Counted from the stretch's first letter, positions 1-15,145 are shown. The stretch: DNA of 64,000 nt from Acanthacorydalis orientalis (GCA_034766995.1 CM068315.1:49165162-49229161), one strand, 5' to 3'. Notes: generated by a model from the sequence alone, not told the origin. Program-made: numbers and translations.

Positions 1-519
1 GAAGAAAAATGATAGATACACAAGCGAAAACAAATATTTCTTTATCATTGTTGAAATATGGTTTTTAATAATCAATATTTTTTAAATGAACAGGTTTCTT
101 TGTATATTATGAGTTTAAAGCTGGAATATTTGTTTATGACAAATTATTAGCAAATTCACTTAAAGTCTATTACAAAAACGTTTCAAAAGGGTGTTGAAAG
201 AAATAGAAGCACAATTATAGAATACGTAAGTATTTTAATAATTAAATATATTTTGTTTCATATTTGAATATAAATTTATCATTATATACAATATATATAT
301 ATATATATATATACATAAATACATGTATATATTTATATATATATATATATATATACATTCATTTAGGCTCTAATGTCTGGAATAAATTGTATTCCTTCAT
401 GTAAAGTTCATTATTTTCATCAGTAAAAGTTTTCAAGTATAAAATCTTCATTACTATTTTTAAATTTTCTGAATCCCTAGAGGATTAATTGTCCTATGTA
501 GATGTATTTACAATAATTA

Positions 520-559
<40 letters not shown>

Positions 560-584
560 AATACATATATATATACATACATAA

Positions 585-637
<53 letters not shown>

Positions 638-862
638 CATATATATATATATATATATATACATACACATATCTATAAAGAGAGAGAGAGAGAGAGATTT
701 AAAGGTAAAAAATGAGGGAAATTATCGTAACTAATTAAATGTAATATTAATGAATTAAGGTCAATGATTTTATATTTTGTAACATTATTTTTTATTTTGT
801 GAATATTAAAATTCTTGTGTATTTTAAAATTCTTAAATAAAAACTAATAAAGGTTTTATTTA
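1..862. other. Gene-free A+T-rich sequence
   Basis: Only microsatellites are seen, at 289-357 and 519-697. There is no supported gene. Confidence 0.6.
519..697. repeat. Compound microsatellite (TA)n with (AG)n
   Basis: Long TA runs interrupted by tacata and taaa steps (519-667) are followed by (AG)n at 679-697. Open frames through it that give MYIYIY-type strings are artefacts. Confidence 0.95.
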
Positions 863-1359
863 TAAGGTTGGTATAAAAATAATTGTGGTTTATGACTTTC
901 AAATACAATACATTTTTCTCATTGAGGTGTGTTAAGTATTACAGAACTGTTTGGTGACTAACGCTTAACTTTTGTACGAGCTCTCGAATTGTTGTGCGTG
1001 GTTCTTATTCAAATAACGCTTTCAGTTGACGTTATGAACTGAAAAAGAACACCCGCGACCTTCATCTTCAAAGCTCTCGTCCCCGGTACGAAATTTTTAA
1101 AACTACCATTGCACCGTACGTTCCTTAACAGTATCCACACCAAAAGCATCGTTTAGTTTATTGCTTTTTTTCTTCTTTAATTCAATAACCCAATTTGAAG
1201 CAAAGTTAATAATAAAATCAAAATCGATGTTACCAAACTACAGACCGAAAAATATACTTTACAATATCAACATGAACACGATGAAATGACAGTTTTATTG
1301 AAAAAATTAAGGTTAGAATTCAGAAAACAAAAACTGTAATTATTTTCCTACCAACCTAA
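863..1359 (-). mobile_element. Internally deleted mariner, family 1, copy A
   Basis: This is a 497-bp relic with mariner ends. The left end is a TTAGGTTGG-like sequence (taaggttgg) at 863 and the right end is its inverse, ccaacctaa, ending at 1359. TA dinucleotides flank both sides (861-862 and 1360-1361), as expected for the TA target duplication. On the minus strand a decayed helix-turn-helix part of a transposase can be followed (LNDAFGVDTVKER and KFRTGDESFEDE-like pieces, then VSHQTVL). It then jumps directly to the 3' end, so the catalytic domain is missing. Terminal sequence and HTH pieces resemble the Hsmar1/cecropia-type mariner group (established knowledge). It has stops and cannot move by itself. 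Confidence 0.85.
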
Positions 1360-2568
1360 TATAATGTTATTAATATGGTTGGAATTAGTATAAAAAAAAT
1401 GGTAGTGACATATCCTTATATTTAAAAGTAAACGTGAATATTTTTAACCTTAAATAATAATTTTTCATTCAATAAAATATTAAACACGGACAAAACATTT
1501 TACACGGATTTAGCTCCTCGATGCACATCCAGTTATAATACGTATATACGAATGATTTGCATATTACGGAAATAAGACGTGGACATAACATGGAATTGGA
1601 TTTTAGTTATGGCCACAAATACACCGCTAATTGTAGGATAATAGAATGTATATACATTGTTTATACAGTCCATTTTTGCAGAATACAGTGATAAATACAC
1701 AGAAATGCATGCTGTTCCGACAATACAATTTATGTCAGCTGCCATCGTTACAATATTAAATATCCTCTCTGGTATCAGATTATCCCATTATCAATAGCGC
1801 ACAGAACAATTATATCACTGTTAATTGTCTGAATTGCTTCATAACAATATGAACATATTAAAATTTATTCCGAAAAACTTATAAATAAATGTATCTTTGC
1901 AGTAATTTTAATTTCGACTAAGGATATTTTGATGAAAATTTATTTTAATATAATGACATCATTCCAATTGACAATAAACTGAATTGTTTATTAAATAATT
2001 TAAATAAAATGCAAATTTATATTATTATTTAAACACAATGTTAAGTATTTTATAAAAAAATATTCTATTATATTTCTAGAAAATAAATTAACAGCCCAAA
2101 AATTAAAAATTAACAAAATATTTACAAAAAGGAATATTTGCAAACATTTCAAATATTTTTGTATATAATTTAAATTATTTTTTGATTGAAATACTATGTA
2201 TATAAATATATGTATATAAACATTTTTATCCAATTAATTTTCGTAATATAAACATTTATTTTCTATTTGACACAAATGTAGATCTAAACACATAAAATTA
2301 AAATATATCAAATTTTTATCGAACAATCCCTTGTAGTTCGTGATCAATGAAGCTAAAAATATGTAAATTAAAGCAATATGAAAAGGATCGTTCTATATTA
2401 TCCAACTGTATCTTCACTTAGGGTCAACTAGATAAGATATTCATTTATCCGTTCGTTCGGGGGTCGACTGTCTTATAAAAAAAATACCAGTTGCAAAAAC
2501 ATAACAATTCTATGAGGTATATTATAGGTTTTTTCTATCCAAGTTTTCACCCTTTTTCTATGCTCATA

Positions 2569-2607
<39 letters not shown>

Positions 2608-3332
2608 GTGTGTGTGTGTGTGTGTGTGCAAAGGAATAAAATATACATTTCAGAGAAAATGCTCTTAGTAATACAAATGTAAGTTGAATCCGATATATTT
2701 AAATCACCTTATAAAATAAAAAAAAAACAATTTTATTCTTTATTTATATACACGAATACAGTTTTCTTTTATAATAAAGGTTGTATAAATTATTTTATTC
2801 AAAAACTTATTCAATAATTTAGCGTTCTAAAGAGTTGTTTTTAATTGAGTGGACAATATTTAGATATAACATGTTATTACTTTAAATAATTTCTTTTCTA
2901 AACTAGTAATTAAACTATTGGTACTACTTGATAGTCGTGACGTTACCAAATGAATGGTGACGCTATATCATAGAAATTTACCAAACTTATCAAACGACCC
3001 ACGTATATACATATATGTATGTATTTATGTATGTATATATTGATTATCCTAAAACACAATCAAATGATAAAATCACAATAATTGAATCGGTGACTGAGCT
3101 TTTAATCAACGACACGACACTGATTACTTTACACTTTGTTTAACACTATAATCAAGTAATTAAACATTGGTATCTTCGACCAATTTTATGTACTTTACAT
3201 AAAACTTACCTGAAAATCAAATCCAGATTTGAATTTAATGAAATAATGTTGTAATTTTAAGGATGTACTATAATATATATATATATATATATAATACGTA
3301 TGTGTGTGTGAGTGTATATGTGTGTGTGTATG

Positions 3333-3375
<43 letters not shown>

Positions 3376-3557
3376 AGTAATTAATTATCGGAGCAGTACA
3401 AGGTAGGTCGTCAGCTTGACTTGAAAGAGATAAATGAGTGATGATTTTTCACTGTATCATATGTTAAAATCATTTAAAACATTATCTGTTTCAATACAAA
3501 ATATGATTAATAATTTAAGATTGAAAGTTTTCTACCTATTCGCAATACAGGTAAATG

Positions 3558-3638
<81 letters not shown>

Positions 3639-5346
3639 GTATGTGTGGGTGTGTTTGGATGCCTATGCATATGTGTATATATATGTGTTATATATATGTT
3701 ATATATGCATGTATATAAGTATATAAAAGTAAACAAATAAAATATTGTTAAAATGTATCTCGTTTCGTTATCTATTGAGCAAATGCGCATACATACTTCG
3801 AGTGCAGTATGAGAGACTCAGGTGTCCTGCTCGTAAAAGGCCATTTTAAATTGATCAGTAGGTTATACCGTCTATTAGGGTAAGCTGGTTGTTACATAAA
3901 ATGCCATATATGACCTTCATATTCCATTAACTGACTGTATTCTGAACTCGTATATTATTTGCATCTTTTTTTAGAGACAAACAAAATTGTTCTATAAAAA
4001 TACAGAAAAAAATTTGATAGCTGTTCAACACATACATTTTTTTAATTATATTACTATTTATATTGAACATCTATTACACTAATGCTTAATTTATATTTCA
4101 GTCATCAATATCAATAAAATTGTCAGGCTTTTTACAAAATGTATACACATTTTCTATTTGAATATATTTTACACAAAATATTTATTTAGCTATTGGTTTC
4201 TAAATACATGTTTATTAATGAATGTTTTACGATAATATGTGTTAAAAACTGAATTTTAAATTAAGTTGAAAGAACAACTTAGAATATGAATCGATAAAAA
4301 AATAATAAAATTAATTTATAGATTGTTGTGTTATATGCATGGTACTTTAGTTGCACTAATGAAATAGTATATAATGAACAAAATAACTAAAACTTAAGTA
4401 ATATCATTATCTACTGTAAAACATGGATGGCTTGTGTAATAGAACTAAAGTATACAAAAACAATTTATACAAAAGAAATACAACTTTCATGAAAAAAAAA
4501 TACTTTATAGTGCGCTCTATTATTATCTTGCTTTAGACTATATATTTTTGACCGTAATATCGAGGGTTTAAAATATTTTCACAATGGCAATTTTGCGATT
4601 TTTAATTAAATTTTCAAACAGACGCTCTAAACATATTTTATTAATAATTGAATTATCATCAAAAATAATAAATTCAAAATTATATGTTTACAGAAAACAG
4701 AAAAAAAAATAATTTCTTTCTCTTCAAAATTGTATCTTTTTTATTCAGATATTGTTTATACAGAACAAGTATATAAAACAATACTGTAACTACATTTTAT
4801 GACTGATAATATTATTGTCTTTTTATAATGAAATAATGTAAGAGTTAAAACAATCTAATGAATTGTTTTCGACTTGTACAAAGTAGATAAATAAATTATA
4901 TCTTCACTTTTAATAATAATAATAATAATATTAATATATATATATATATATATATATAAACATTTTTTAGAAACTAAACATTTTCTAAAATTCCTAATAA
5001 ATAATTAGTAAGAATGTTTGTGAACTGGGGTGAATGCAAGTGAACTTTAAAATATGTAAATAACCACTAATAATAACTGTATTAAAAAGTAGAAAATTGA
5101 TTATTACAAATAACGTAGAGTCTTTAAATTTACTTTTTAAATCACATTAGACATCATAAAAATAATAAAATGAAGCACTTATAATTTTTTTGAAAAATGT
5201 CTAGACAAATTTGTACACAAATATCATTATATTAAATCAATACCGTGTTGTTTCCTAAGAAAATGTTCGAAAGTCATGTGCAATTTTAAAGTATTTTATG
5301 AGTTTGATAAGCATATCACAAATTTAACAATATTGAGCAAATCGAA

Positions 5347-5390
<44 letters not shown>

Positions 5391-5397
5391 ACATATA

Positions 5398-5445
<48 letters not shown>

Positions 5446-5949
5446 GTATGTATATATAATTCGAATTAAGACCATTGCACAAGATATTCGAATATAGAGG
5501 TTTCTAGTTTCTACATAGGAGAGATTCAGGCTTTATTGGATATGTGATACAAAATTCCCTTAGGTACAATTAGTGATATTCCTCACGAGTATTTCAAGTT
5601 ATCGATAAAACAAAAGGGGATTGTGCCGTATCCTTCTGTAACGAACTACTAACAGTGTATAAGATATTTTATAATCATGATTTAATAATTTATTAATTTA
5701 ATTAATACACTAATCTTGAATATTATAATTGTGTATACAATTCATTGTTTACCTGTGTTGACTTTTTATACAGAAACAAAATAATATAAATTTTATATGT
5801 ACAAAAAATAATTTGGGCCAAGACAGAACTCAGATTTCTAGTTTAGTATCGATTATAGATTTACGGACAATTTGAAACATGAAAAGTGAAATGAAAGAAT
5901 CTACGTCAGTCAAAAAGGAGTGATCATTAAACAAATATAATTTAGAGAC
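1360..5949. other. Gene-free A+T-rich sequence with microsatellites
   Basis: Simple repeats lie at 2575-2628 (TA then TG), 3272-3722, 4931-4960 and 5350-5455. GC-richer islands of unknown role lie at about 1500-1800, 2330-2540, 3770-3960 and 5460-5660. No exon with plausible splice sites and family similarity was found. Confidence 0.5.
3272..3722. repeat. Cluster of (TA)n, (TG)n and (TATG)n microsatellites
   Basis: The first compound tract is 3272-3371 with tgtgtg and tatg steps. After about 190 bp of plain sequence the second begins with a TA run at 3560-3626, then tatgtatg and a degenerate tail to about 3722. Confidence 0.93.
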
Positions 5950-5954
5950 AAAAA
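5950..5954 (-). terminator. RNA polymerase III terminator of tRNA-Leu
   Basis: A run of five T on the minus strand lies nine bases after the tRNA discriminator base. This is the usual Pol III stop signal. Confidence 0.75.
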
Positions 5955-5962
5955 CCTATTAA

Positions 5963-6042
5963 TGACAGCGGTGGGATTCGAACCCACGCCCTTTCGGACT
6001 GGTGCCTAAAACCAGCGCCTTAGACCGCTCGGCCACGCTGCC
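5963..6042 (-). tRNA. tRNA-Leu, anticodon UAG (decodes CUA)
   Basis: This is an 80-nt class II (long variable arm) tRNA read on the minus strand. The 7-bp acceptor stem pairs 6042-6036 with 5970-5964, with one G-U pair, and the discriminator base is A at 5963, as expected for leucine. The anticodon stem is CTGGT/ACCAG around the loop TTTAGGC, giving anticodon TAG. The short variable arm has TCC facing GGG around GAAA. The T arm is GTGGG-TTCGAAT-CCCAC. The internal A and B boxes of a Pol III promoter are intact (GGTTCGAAT is clear). There is no intron and CCA is not encoded, as expected for a nuclear eukaryotic gene. It stands alone with no other tRNA in the window. Confidence 0.97.
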
Positions 6043-6224
6043 TGTATTGCAAGTTGGATGTACTGCAATTTTATCAGTGACATAATATTTATGATTTCTA
6101 AATAATTATCTATTTATAAGTAATATTAATTGATATAAAAGATAAATTGTATTTAATTTGACTTACATTTACGTACACACTAACAAATTCATTTAAGTAT
6201 GTACATACATAAAATCATACATAC

Positions 6225-6289
<65 letters not shown>

Positions 6290-6882
6290 AATAATAAAGT
6301 TACTAAGGGTATTGTTTTACTAAGAAGTATAGGAATATCTATTTTTTTAGTGTGATATGTTTTGTCCCTTCCATAATTATTTATAGAGTAAAAATTATAT
6401 TTCTTAAGTAAAAACTTAGTATTATATATTACTAGTACTTAAAATTACTTAAAATCAATCATATAAGAAATATAAAAACTGATTTTTTATAAAAAAAAAG
6501 GATTCGAATCAAAATTTCAATTTCAACATTGAACAAAACGTCCAACAGGCAATCCTTTTCCGCAAAATTAAAATTTTCGCTCTTAAAATAACATGACAAC
6601 TTTCTTATTTTCTTTCTTTCAAAAAATCAACTGTATTTATGAAAATGTATACTATAACAAATCAGAAAAATATAATAAGTTACATTTGAAGCATACTATA
6701 TGAAATAAGCGGTTACTTAAAAATTCATAAAATAATGGCGAATGTAATTTTCATAATCATTCATCAAAAAACTCGTTTTCATTACAAATATTCTCGGGCT
6801 AAAAATAAAACATAAAGGTTATACTTACAAAAAAAATAATAAATTATTTTGTTATGTACACGGCCTTGAAATCCATTTCTTC

Positions 6883-6932
<50 letters not shown>

Positions 6933-7229
6933 CATAAGGTACATAATAAATTCTCCAGACAATTTGTAATAAAATAAATCGGATTAGTTAAAGATTAAGA
7001 TAGGATTTTGCAGTGACTGTAGTCAAAACTCTGATAATAAAGAGATGAAAGAGTAAATTAAAAGTTTCAGCGTTTTTAATTTATCTCTGTATATTAATTT
7101 AATTTCATAGCAGGATGAATTTTGAAACAAATTTAAATGAATAAAAAGCAAAATACAGTCTTTGTATTCAGTTGTAAATAAGTGACCTGTAGAATTACAT
7201 ACATACAAATACTCATAAACACACACATA

Positions 7230-7297
<68 letters not shown>

Positions 7298-7608
7298 GAA
7301 CTGTTTTAATATAAAATATTTATTTTGAACCGTACAAAAAAAATATGAATTCATTTAGCTATTACAGAAATATGCTAGTTGTGTTATTTTGCCAGTGTCA
7401 TATCTTTATGAAATGAATAATAAAATTATTAACATATTATAATAATATTTAATTTATAAAAACTATTCAGGAAAAGGAAGAAATCGTTTTTAATTTTTAA
7501 AAATACAATTATATATATACAGAGAGAGAGAGAGAGAGAGAAATACAATAGATAGAAATCTCATCAACGTATGATATTAATCCGTGGTTTTTATTTCTTT
7601 ATAATTTT

Positions 7609-7660
<52 letters not shown>

Positions 7661-8067
7661 AAAACATTTAAATATAAAAAACATATATATTGAAGCTTTT
7701 AGAATACAGAATGTGAAATCATTAAAATTTTTTCCGTAATTTTGTTACAAACATCACCGCCTATACATCGTACCTTTCGTTTTGTCTACACAGCTGCAGC
7801 TATGTACAAAAAGTCTATAACTCGTGGTCAGCACACGCCCTTAATTATTTTCCCATTTCGAAAGCCGATTTGGATTAGTTTGGTCGACGTGAACCAGAAA
7901 AACTTCACATATACCTGACAGTCTGTAAAACTTGTCTCGACAAAAAATCTTTAAATTACATTGAATGGAGTTGCATCAGTATGGAAATTCTGTCTTTATC
8001 GACTTTTATTATAATACTTTTATCGATTAGTCTTTATTGATTTTTTACTCATATTAATATACTCTCT

Positions 8068-8145
<78 letters not shown>

Positions 8146-9185
8146 TAAACTATTATTTAATAGTTTAGTAAAATTAAATTATATTATGTATTTTTATTAT
8201 TATTTCACGGATCATAACTGAAGTATAAGACAAATGTTATCCAAGTATCAAAAATTTGAAGTAAATTTCCAAATTACTACGAAAACTTAACCTTAAATGT
8301 ATTCTTTATGCAGTTAATGTTTTGTTAAACAGTAATATAATGGATGTTTCATTATTGCGTGTAATTTTAGTGGATTTTAAATGAATCGTTATTACTCGGA
8401 TTGTCACTCAGAATTAATTTCAAAACAAAAATATTCTTATATATTTCGATAATTATTAATATTTTTAACTTGAACTCTAAAATCATTTTATCTGATACAA
8501 CCAAATGTATTAATTACAAGTCTTATTAATTCTAATAACGTTTTATGAATTCAATTATATAGAAATATTTTTATACATTATTTTACAAAAACGTTAAAAA
8601 GTATGTGTAGTAAGAAACGAAAAAATATTTTCCATGTACAGAAAAAACTAATGCATTGAATTTTCTTTTCTTTAATTTTTAATTAGTGTAGATAACTGAA
8701 AATTATTCATAAACTGAAGTTTTTCTAATGGACAATTTGTTTTAGTGAAATAGTATGAAAATGTAATTCAAAACAATTTGAATTTTAATAGAAAATATAT
8801 ATCAAACAGTGATAGTGCGGCAGAAAAGAGTACAATTAAAAATACTTGGTGTCTAAAAACAACAATAGCACATTAGCTATTTGGCACGAAATCTGAAACT
8901 TTATACACACTGATTAATGACTCTATTTAAAGATTTACTCATTTATAATTAGGTATGTATTTAGCATGCGATATAATTTACAAAAATCTGTATATTCTCT
9001 TATAATTAATTTCACAGAAATTCTTAATTATAATTTATTTATAGTCATACTTCGCTACATTTATTATATTTTTTTTAAAAATATCAGAAAAAATATTATT
9101 GTCAAATTAATCTATATTTCTAGTCAAATACATTTTTAAACGTTTTACATATTTGAAAAATTAAATATTTGTTTTATATTAAATA
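6043..9185. other. Gene-free A+T-rich sequence with many (TA)n tracts
   Basis: Tracts lie at 6227-6286, 6885-6929, 7232-7292, 7510-7541, 7612-7658 and about 8063-8140 (TC then TA). A GC-richer island lies at about 7740-7990. No gene is supported. Confidence 0.5.
7232..7292. repeat. (TA)n microsatellite, about 30 units
   Basis: An uninterrupted TA run and one of the longest pure tracts in the first 10 kb. Similar ones are at 6227-6286, 6885-6929 and 7612-7658. Confidence 0.95.
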
Positions 9186-9747
9186 TTAGATTGGTAGAAA
9201 AATAATTGCAGTTTTTGTTTTTTGAATTTTAACCTCAATTTTTTTCACTGAAAGTGTCATTTCATCTTGTTCATGTTAATATCATTTAAAGTGCATTTCT
9301 CTATCTGTATTTTAGTAACTTAGACTTTGGTTTTATTATTAAATTTGCTTCAAATTGGGCTATTGAATTAAAACTGGAAAATAAACAAATAAGAGTATTT
9401 TTTGTACGAATTCAAAACATGTGGTAAAGTAGTAGAAACTGCTCGTCAACTAAACGATGCTTTTGATGTGAGTATTGATAAGGAATGTTTGATGCAATGG
9501 TGGTTCTAAAAATTTCGTGCTGAGGACGAGAGCTTTAAAGATCTAGAAGATCTCGGACGTACTTCTTCAATTCACAACGACTAATTGAAGGCGTTAGTTG
9601 AATCAGAACGAGGCACAACAATTCGAGATCTTGCACAAAAGTTAGGCGTTAGACATCCAATAGTTCTGTACCACTTCAAACAGCTAGCTGAGAAAAATGT
9701 ATACGAATTTGAAGGTCATAAACCTCAATTATTTTCTACCAACCTAA
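9186..9747 (+). mobile_element. Internally deleted mariner, family 1, copy B (best preserved)
   Basis: This 562-bp element is flanked by TA on both sides (9184-9185 and 9748-9749). Its ends are TTAGATTGGTAGAAAAATAA and the inverse ending CTACCAACCTAA. The plus strand keeps most of the transposase DNA-binding domain: VETARQLNDAF, then ECLMQWWF, then LVESERGTTIRDLAQKLGV and HPIVLYHFKQL, which are the two HTH halves of mariner transposases. Two TAA stops interrupt it, one after QWWF and one just before LKALVE. After about residue 110 the reading passes to EFEGHKPQLF and straight into the 3' terminal repeat. The whole DDD catalytic domain is therefore absent. The open stretch 9585-9821 is this remnant and not a host gene. 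Confidence 0.92.
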
Positions 9748-10249
9748 TATTTTCAATAAATAATATATTCAACATTTCACTAAAAATAAAATTACTTTAT
9801 TATAAAAAAAACTGGAAATAATAACTAAACATTTTTAAAAAATTAACATTTTAACAAAATATATTTAGCTTTTTTATTTCTCCTTTTTATCTCATAATAT
9901 AAATAGATCAATGTAAGCTGAATTTAAAAAAGATATATTGAAATAAAGCCAATTAACTTTTTTATTACACTAAAACTAATTGATATTAGAAAATATTTTT
10001 AAAAAAATGATTTTTCGTTATACAAAATATTTTAAATATATTTTAATTTTATTCTATATTAAAACTAAACTTGATGCTAAGTTATTATTAGCTACTGGAC
10101 GTTAGAATAGTAATAAAATTCCAAAAAGTATTCATACTTTATTTTAATAGGATATTAAAAATATGTTTTTAATAATATATTAATAATATATAAAAATCAA
10201 TCTAAACTATTATTCAACTTTTATTATTGAAGAAATTGTGTATTTCTTA

Positions 10250-10302
<53 letters not shown>

Positions 10303-10470
10303 GCCTCATTTATGCGTAAGTTGAGATAAATAAAGCAAATAAAATCTTAATATAAAATGGCTTTGTGATAAAAATCACACTTGTATAAGGAATAGTGAAC
10401 TTGGTAAAATTTTGATTTAGTAGATATATTATGTACGTATATGTATCTCTATCTCTCTATATATATATGC

Positions 10471-10519
<49 letters not shown>

Positions 10520-11097
10520 TAATTGTAAAACAAGATTACTTTATTAAAATATACAGTTTGTATAGATAAGGTTAAGAGTCAAGTCAGTAAAAAAGTAATT
10601 CACGCGAACACCGTTTCATAAATGATGGGGTGTCAATACACATAACAAAACGATTTTTTACATGACGTCGGTCCGAGCCGAGGCACTTTCAACCCTCCTA
10701 CACTCATAACATGTTCATATTACTTACTTGCGAACGGTATATGTGGACGGCGAAAAACTTGTTTGACCAACACCAGCACCACGTGCCATTCACAATTTAT
10801 TCTCGATTTTCAAATAGGAGGTACACAATCACACCATTCTTTTTTCTCCCTTAAACGGTTGACGTTCCCGACAGCTTTGACATATGTTTTTTTTCCACGC
10901 GACAAGACGTGTATAAACCGTAATTAAAAATTGAATCCCCATAACAAACTCGTTAAACGTGTTGATTTTATTGTTCACGTTTCATATTCAAATGTAAATA
11001 AAAGACGATTTTAATGTTTTATTAACTCTTGTCATACATACACACACATTGAATATATTTATGTATTTATATAAATATATATATATATATATATATT

Positions 11098-11139
<42 letters not shown>

Positions 11140-11338
11140 TTTTTTATTTTTAATTTAACAATACAAAATATATTCGATGATTTAAATTAATTTCTCTTAC
11201 ACTCTTTTTAATTACTATATTTTTGATTGTAAAAAATGTATATAAATAAAATTAAAGAAAAATATTAATATCACTTAAATACTAATATAGTTCACTATTA
11301 ACCTACATTTTTCAAGTTTATATCCCACTCTTTCCCTT

Positions 11339-11369
<31 letters not shown>

Positions 11370-12144
11370 GGAATAAGATATCGATTGTTAAAATAATTCT
11401 AGACAAGACTTTTGTTTTACCTGAACACAATGCTAGTCTGCTGGAAAATTCTTTTTCATGTTAAATGAAATGAAATGTCAACATAACTAGTGCACTGAAC
11501 TCGAAACATTGTACTTGTTGTCAGTTAAGTTGAAAGTCTAGCTTCCCAGTTCTAGATTTTCTAAGATTTTGTTTTATAATTCCGATATATTTTCTCTCTC
11601 TCTCTCTCTATATATATATATGGGAATTACAAAACATTATTTTAAAAGCTACAAAAAAAAACACAAAAAAATTATCAATATTTTAAAAAAGAAATGTTTT
11701 ATGAATTTCAATAAATATTCAAATGTGACTTAATGAAACGTAAATATCATGTGTTTTTACGCAAATAGAAAAAATAGCGACTAAAATTGATAATTTCTAA
11801 GTTTCTTAAAATAAAAGTGTCAGAATAAGTATTTTTATGACGGTACTTTATATATTATTTAAAAGCTAAGAATGTTAAGTTTCATTCGAGTGTTTGTAAT
11901 GGGGAGATATCTTTAAAAGCCGACCATCTGGTTGTCCTATCACGCAATTTTACATTCACCCCTCGCTTGTACTTTATGTGTGAGTACATTAAGGTTTATT
12001 TACATGAATAAGTTTTATAGAGCTACGTTCTTTTCACAATAATTCATTTACTTTATTTCCATATTAATTTCATATATATTAAAACATATATCATAGTTAT
12101 AATTTCTAAACTTAATATTAGTGGAATTTTACTTAATTTTCTAG

Positions 12145-12185
<41 letters not shown>

Positions 12186-12914
12186 GTGTGTGTATTAGTA
12201 TATATAAGCATATGTGGATGAATCGGATATTAGCTATATGTATATCTTTCACTACAGAGGCACTTTTGTACTGTTAGTTATCAGTTGACATAAATAACTC
12301 TTTTTCAACAGTCCTTTTTTCCACTAGTTGATTATCTTGACAGTGATGACTGTATTATTACCACTCGTATAAATAAAGGAATTTTTTATATGTTTTTATA
12401 GTACTTGGAAAAGAGTTACACACAAAAACCAGATGTGTCCTTATATTCATCGTGAGAGATTTTGTTAAGGAAATGCTATAAAGAAAACTTGGTAAAATAT
12501 GTTGTCAGAAAACATAACAACAATGTTATATATATATATATGTGTGTGTGTGTTTGTGTATGTGTATAAAACATCAATTACTTAATTAATTTAAATTATG
12601 TGATAGTAACGAAATATGTTGAAAATATTATTGTGTGATCCTTTGAAATTTTCTTAATTATCCTAAACCCTTCTTACTTCTAAGCTGAAAGAAAGTTTCC
12701 GGATATTCTAAACGTACAAAATATAAAACTTTATTCATATTTCACGCATGCGTCATAATGATGTAAACATTATTTTTTCTACTTTTATCAAAAAGTTTTA
12801 ACTTGTTTGATTTTCAATTAAATTTTTTATATTTATTGTAAAATATGTTTATTTAATCTACATAGAGAAAACATCTGATTGTTATTTAGTTTAGATTGGT
12901 TGCAATTTAGTTTA

Positions 12915-12963
<49 letters not shown>

Positions 12964-15090
12964 TGTATATATGTGTGTATTAGTATGTTTACAGAACATT
13001 TCATAACGATATATGATTTCACAAATTGAAAAAAATTTTTTTTTTATATCAAAACTGTTTTTAAACATTAAACTTGTAGATTTAATAAATTTAATCATTT
13101 TTACTATTATAGAAGTACAATATTTAAATTACAGCATTAATTTTAGTCACTGCAATATTTTTCTTAGTGTTATAGATAGATGTTTTTTTTACATTAATAA
13201 GCAGTTTTTTCTGTCTAGCAGTTTTTTCAGCATCTTAACACTTTAAGGATAATGGTGTCATAATCAAAATCTCCATAAGGAGCTATCAAAAATAATCAAT
13301 AACCTGAAATAAACTGAATATATTCAATTAAAAATTTCTCGTTATTTTCAAATGTATCAAAGATGTTTTTATGAAGAATTTATGAAATATAAGAAAGAAC
13401 TAATGTTCTATACATAGATGTCAGGTGCATGAAATAGTTAATTTTATCACATCCTATCAAATCATGAGACTTCCGTATAAGATTTTAAATATAAAAATAA
13501 CTATTGAAAAATGTAAGAATAATAAAAATCTGAATGTTCTAATATACGACTGAAATTTAATAAAAATGAACGGGAAGGGAAACCTATGATTTCAGTCCTC
13601 GCATGGGGTAAACAATAATTTTACAAACTCTGAATATTTCAAAAAAGTAAACATATTTTCGTACAAAACGAAAAACTAAAAAAAAACGAAACCATACTAG
13701 AAAATCTATCCTATTGGGAGAACGTGACTGCCGTATATTTCTTTGACAACCATACGAGCGGACACGATGCTGACAATGGCGAATAGAATTACGTAATAAG
13801 CGGAGTTGTCAGATGCAGCGCTTCTCATGTTCATGTTATAATGCAATAATATACTCTAGTGAATGCAATGAACATCTGGATGTATGTGGATGCTCTCCAT
13901 GTATCCGTACACCTTATACGGAATACTGTATGCGGTTACCGCGAGCAACTCGCCAGCTAGCAACACCACAAACTCATACGTCTCATTTTCAGAATTATAA
14001 TGATTTTATTACCATATTCACACTTGTGATAAGTTAAATATGACAGAGTAACGTGCGTGTTGTAACTGAAACCTATTTCATACTTTGCATATAGTTTCGA
14101 ATTTTATTACTCGTTAACATACTTCTTTCATATTTCTGTTAAAGAAAAGTTTCAGTTTGTGTATATATAATACGAATTAGTAACTAAAATATATAGAACT
14201 TATTTTTTAGCTCTTTAGAATTTTTCTCTTCATCAAACGGTTTGAATATTATTTAGCTAAATGTAACAGACAGCAAAATCACTACTACAAAGTATGCTAT
14301 CTCCATTTACGAAATGAAATTCTTATTTTACAAACAGTTTCTTAAAAATGTATCAAGTAAATCTACATTCAACCCCATCAACTCTAAATTCAAACACAGA
14401 AAAACATACAGATTGTCTGAATTTATCTCTGTGTGTGTATATTGTCCTAATGGTCTTCATTCTTTTGAACCTCTGTACCTCCTCTACTACTAGTTTCGAT
14501 ACGTTAGAGCCTCTAATATCTATCAAGCCGAAACTAGTAGGTGAGTGCAGACGCTCAGATGATTCAAAAGGATGAAGGCTAACAGAACAATGCATTATAA
14601 CACTTAATTATGCTATAAACAGTATGACGGGATCTTCCCACAATTTCCCCGATTTTACTTATTGCTTTATTTTCTTCATCATGTTTTATAATTAGTTTTC
14701 AAAAAACAGCTAAAAAGAATACATTTGGAAAAATGGAGTAAAATAAAGCTTGAACAAACACAAAATCCAGCTAAATATATGCCAAACGACATTTAGCTGT
14801 AATAAATGTTAATGAAAACTCTACAAAATATACATTTAAAAATTACATGACATTTTTATCGTTATTTATAATTTGTTTGAATGCTTTTTCGTTCTTTGAA
14901 TAATTTTGTGTTGCATATTTTTTAGTTTTCTGGAAAAGTGTATTAATGAAAATTAATATTGTAATTATAAGTGAAACATAATACGTTTAAATAAAAGAAA
15001 ATAGTGAGAATTCTCAATCAACATCTTTAATTTAAAGGGAAAATTAGCATTTTGTTTAAAATTGCCAACTGTTTCAATACTTTTGCTGGC

Positions 15091-15145
<55 letters not shown>

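Noticed and set aside
477..668. Open frames giving MYIYIY-type peptides over TA tracts (also near 3555-3740, 5276-5497, 12907-13098, 18532-18780, 37614-37802 and 52258-52554)
   Set aside because: TA repeats read as Tyr-Ile repeats in several frames on both strands. They are composition artefacts and not genes.
9585..9821. Possible small host gene with a helix-turn-helix protein
   Set aside because: It lies inside mariner copy B, starts after a stop in the transposase frame and runs through the terminal repeat.
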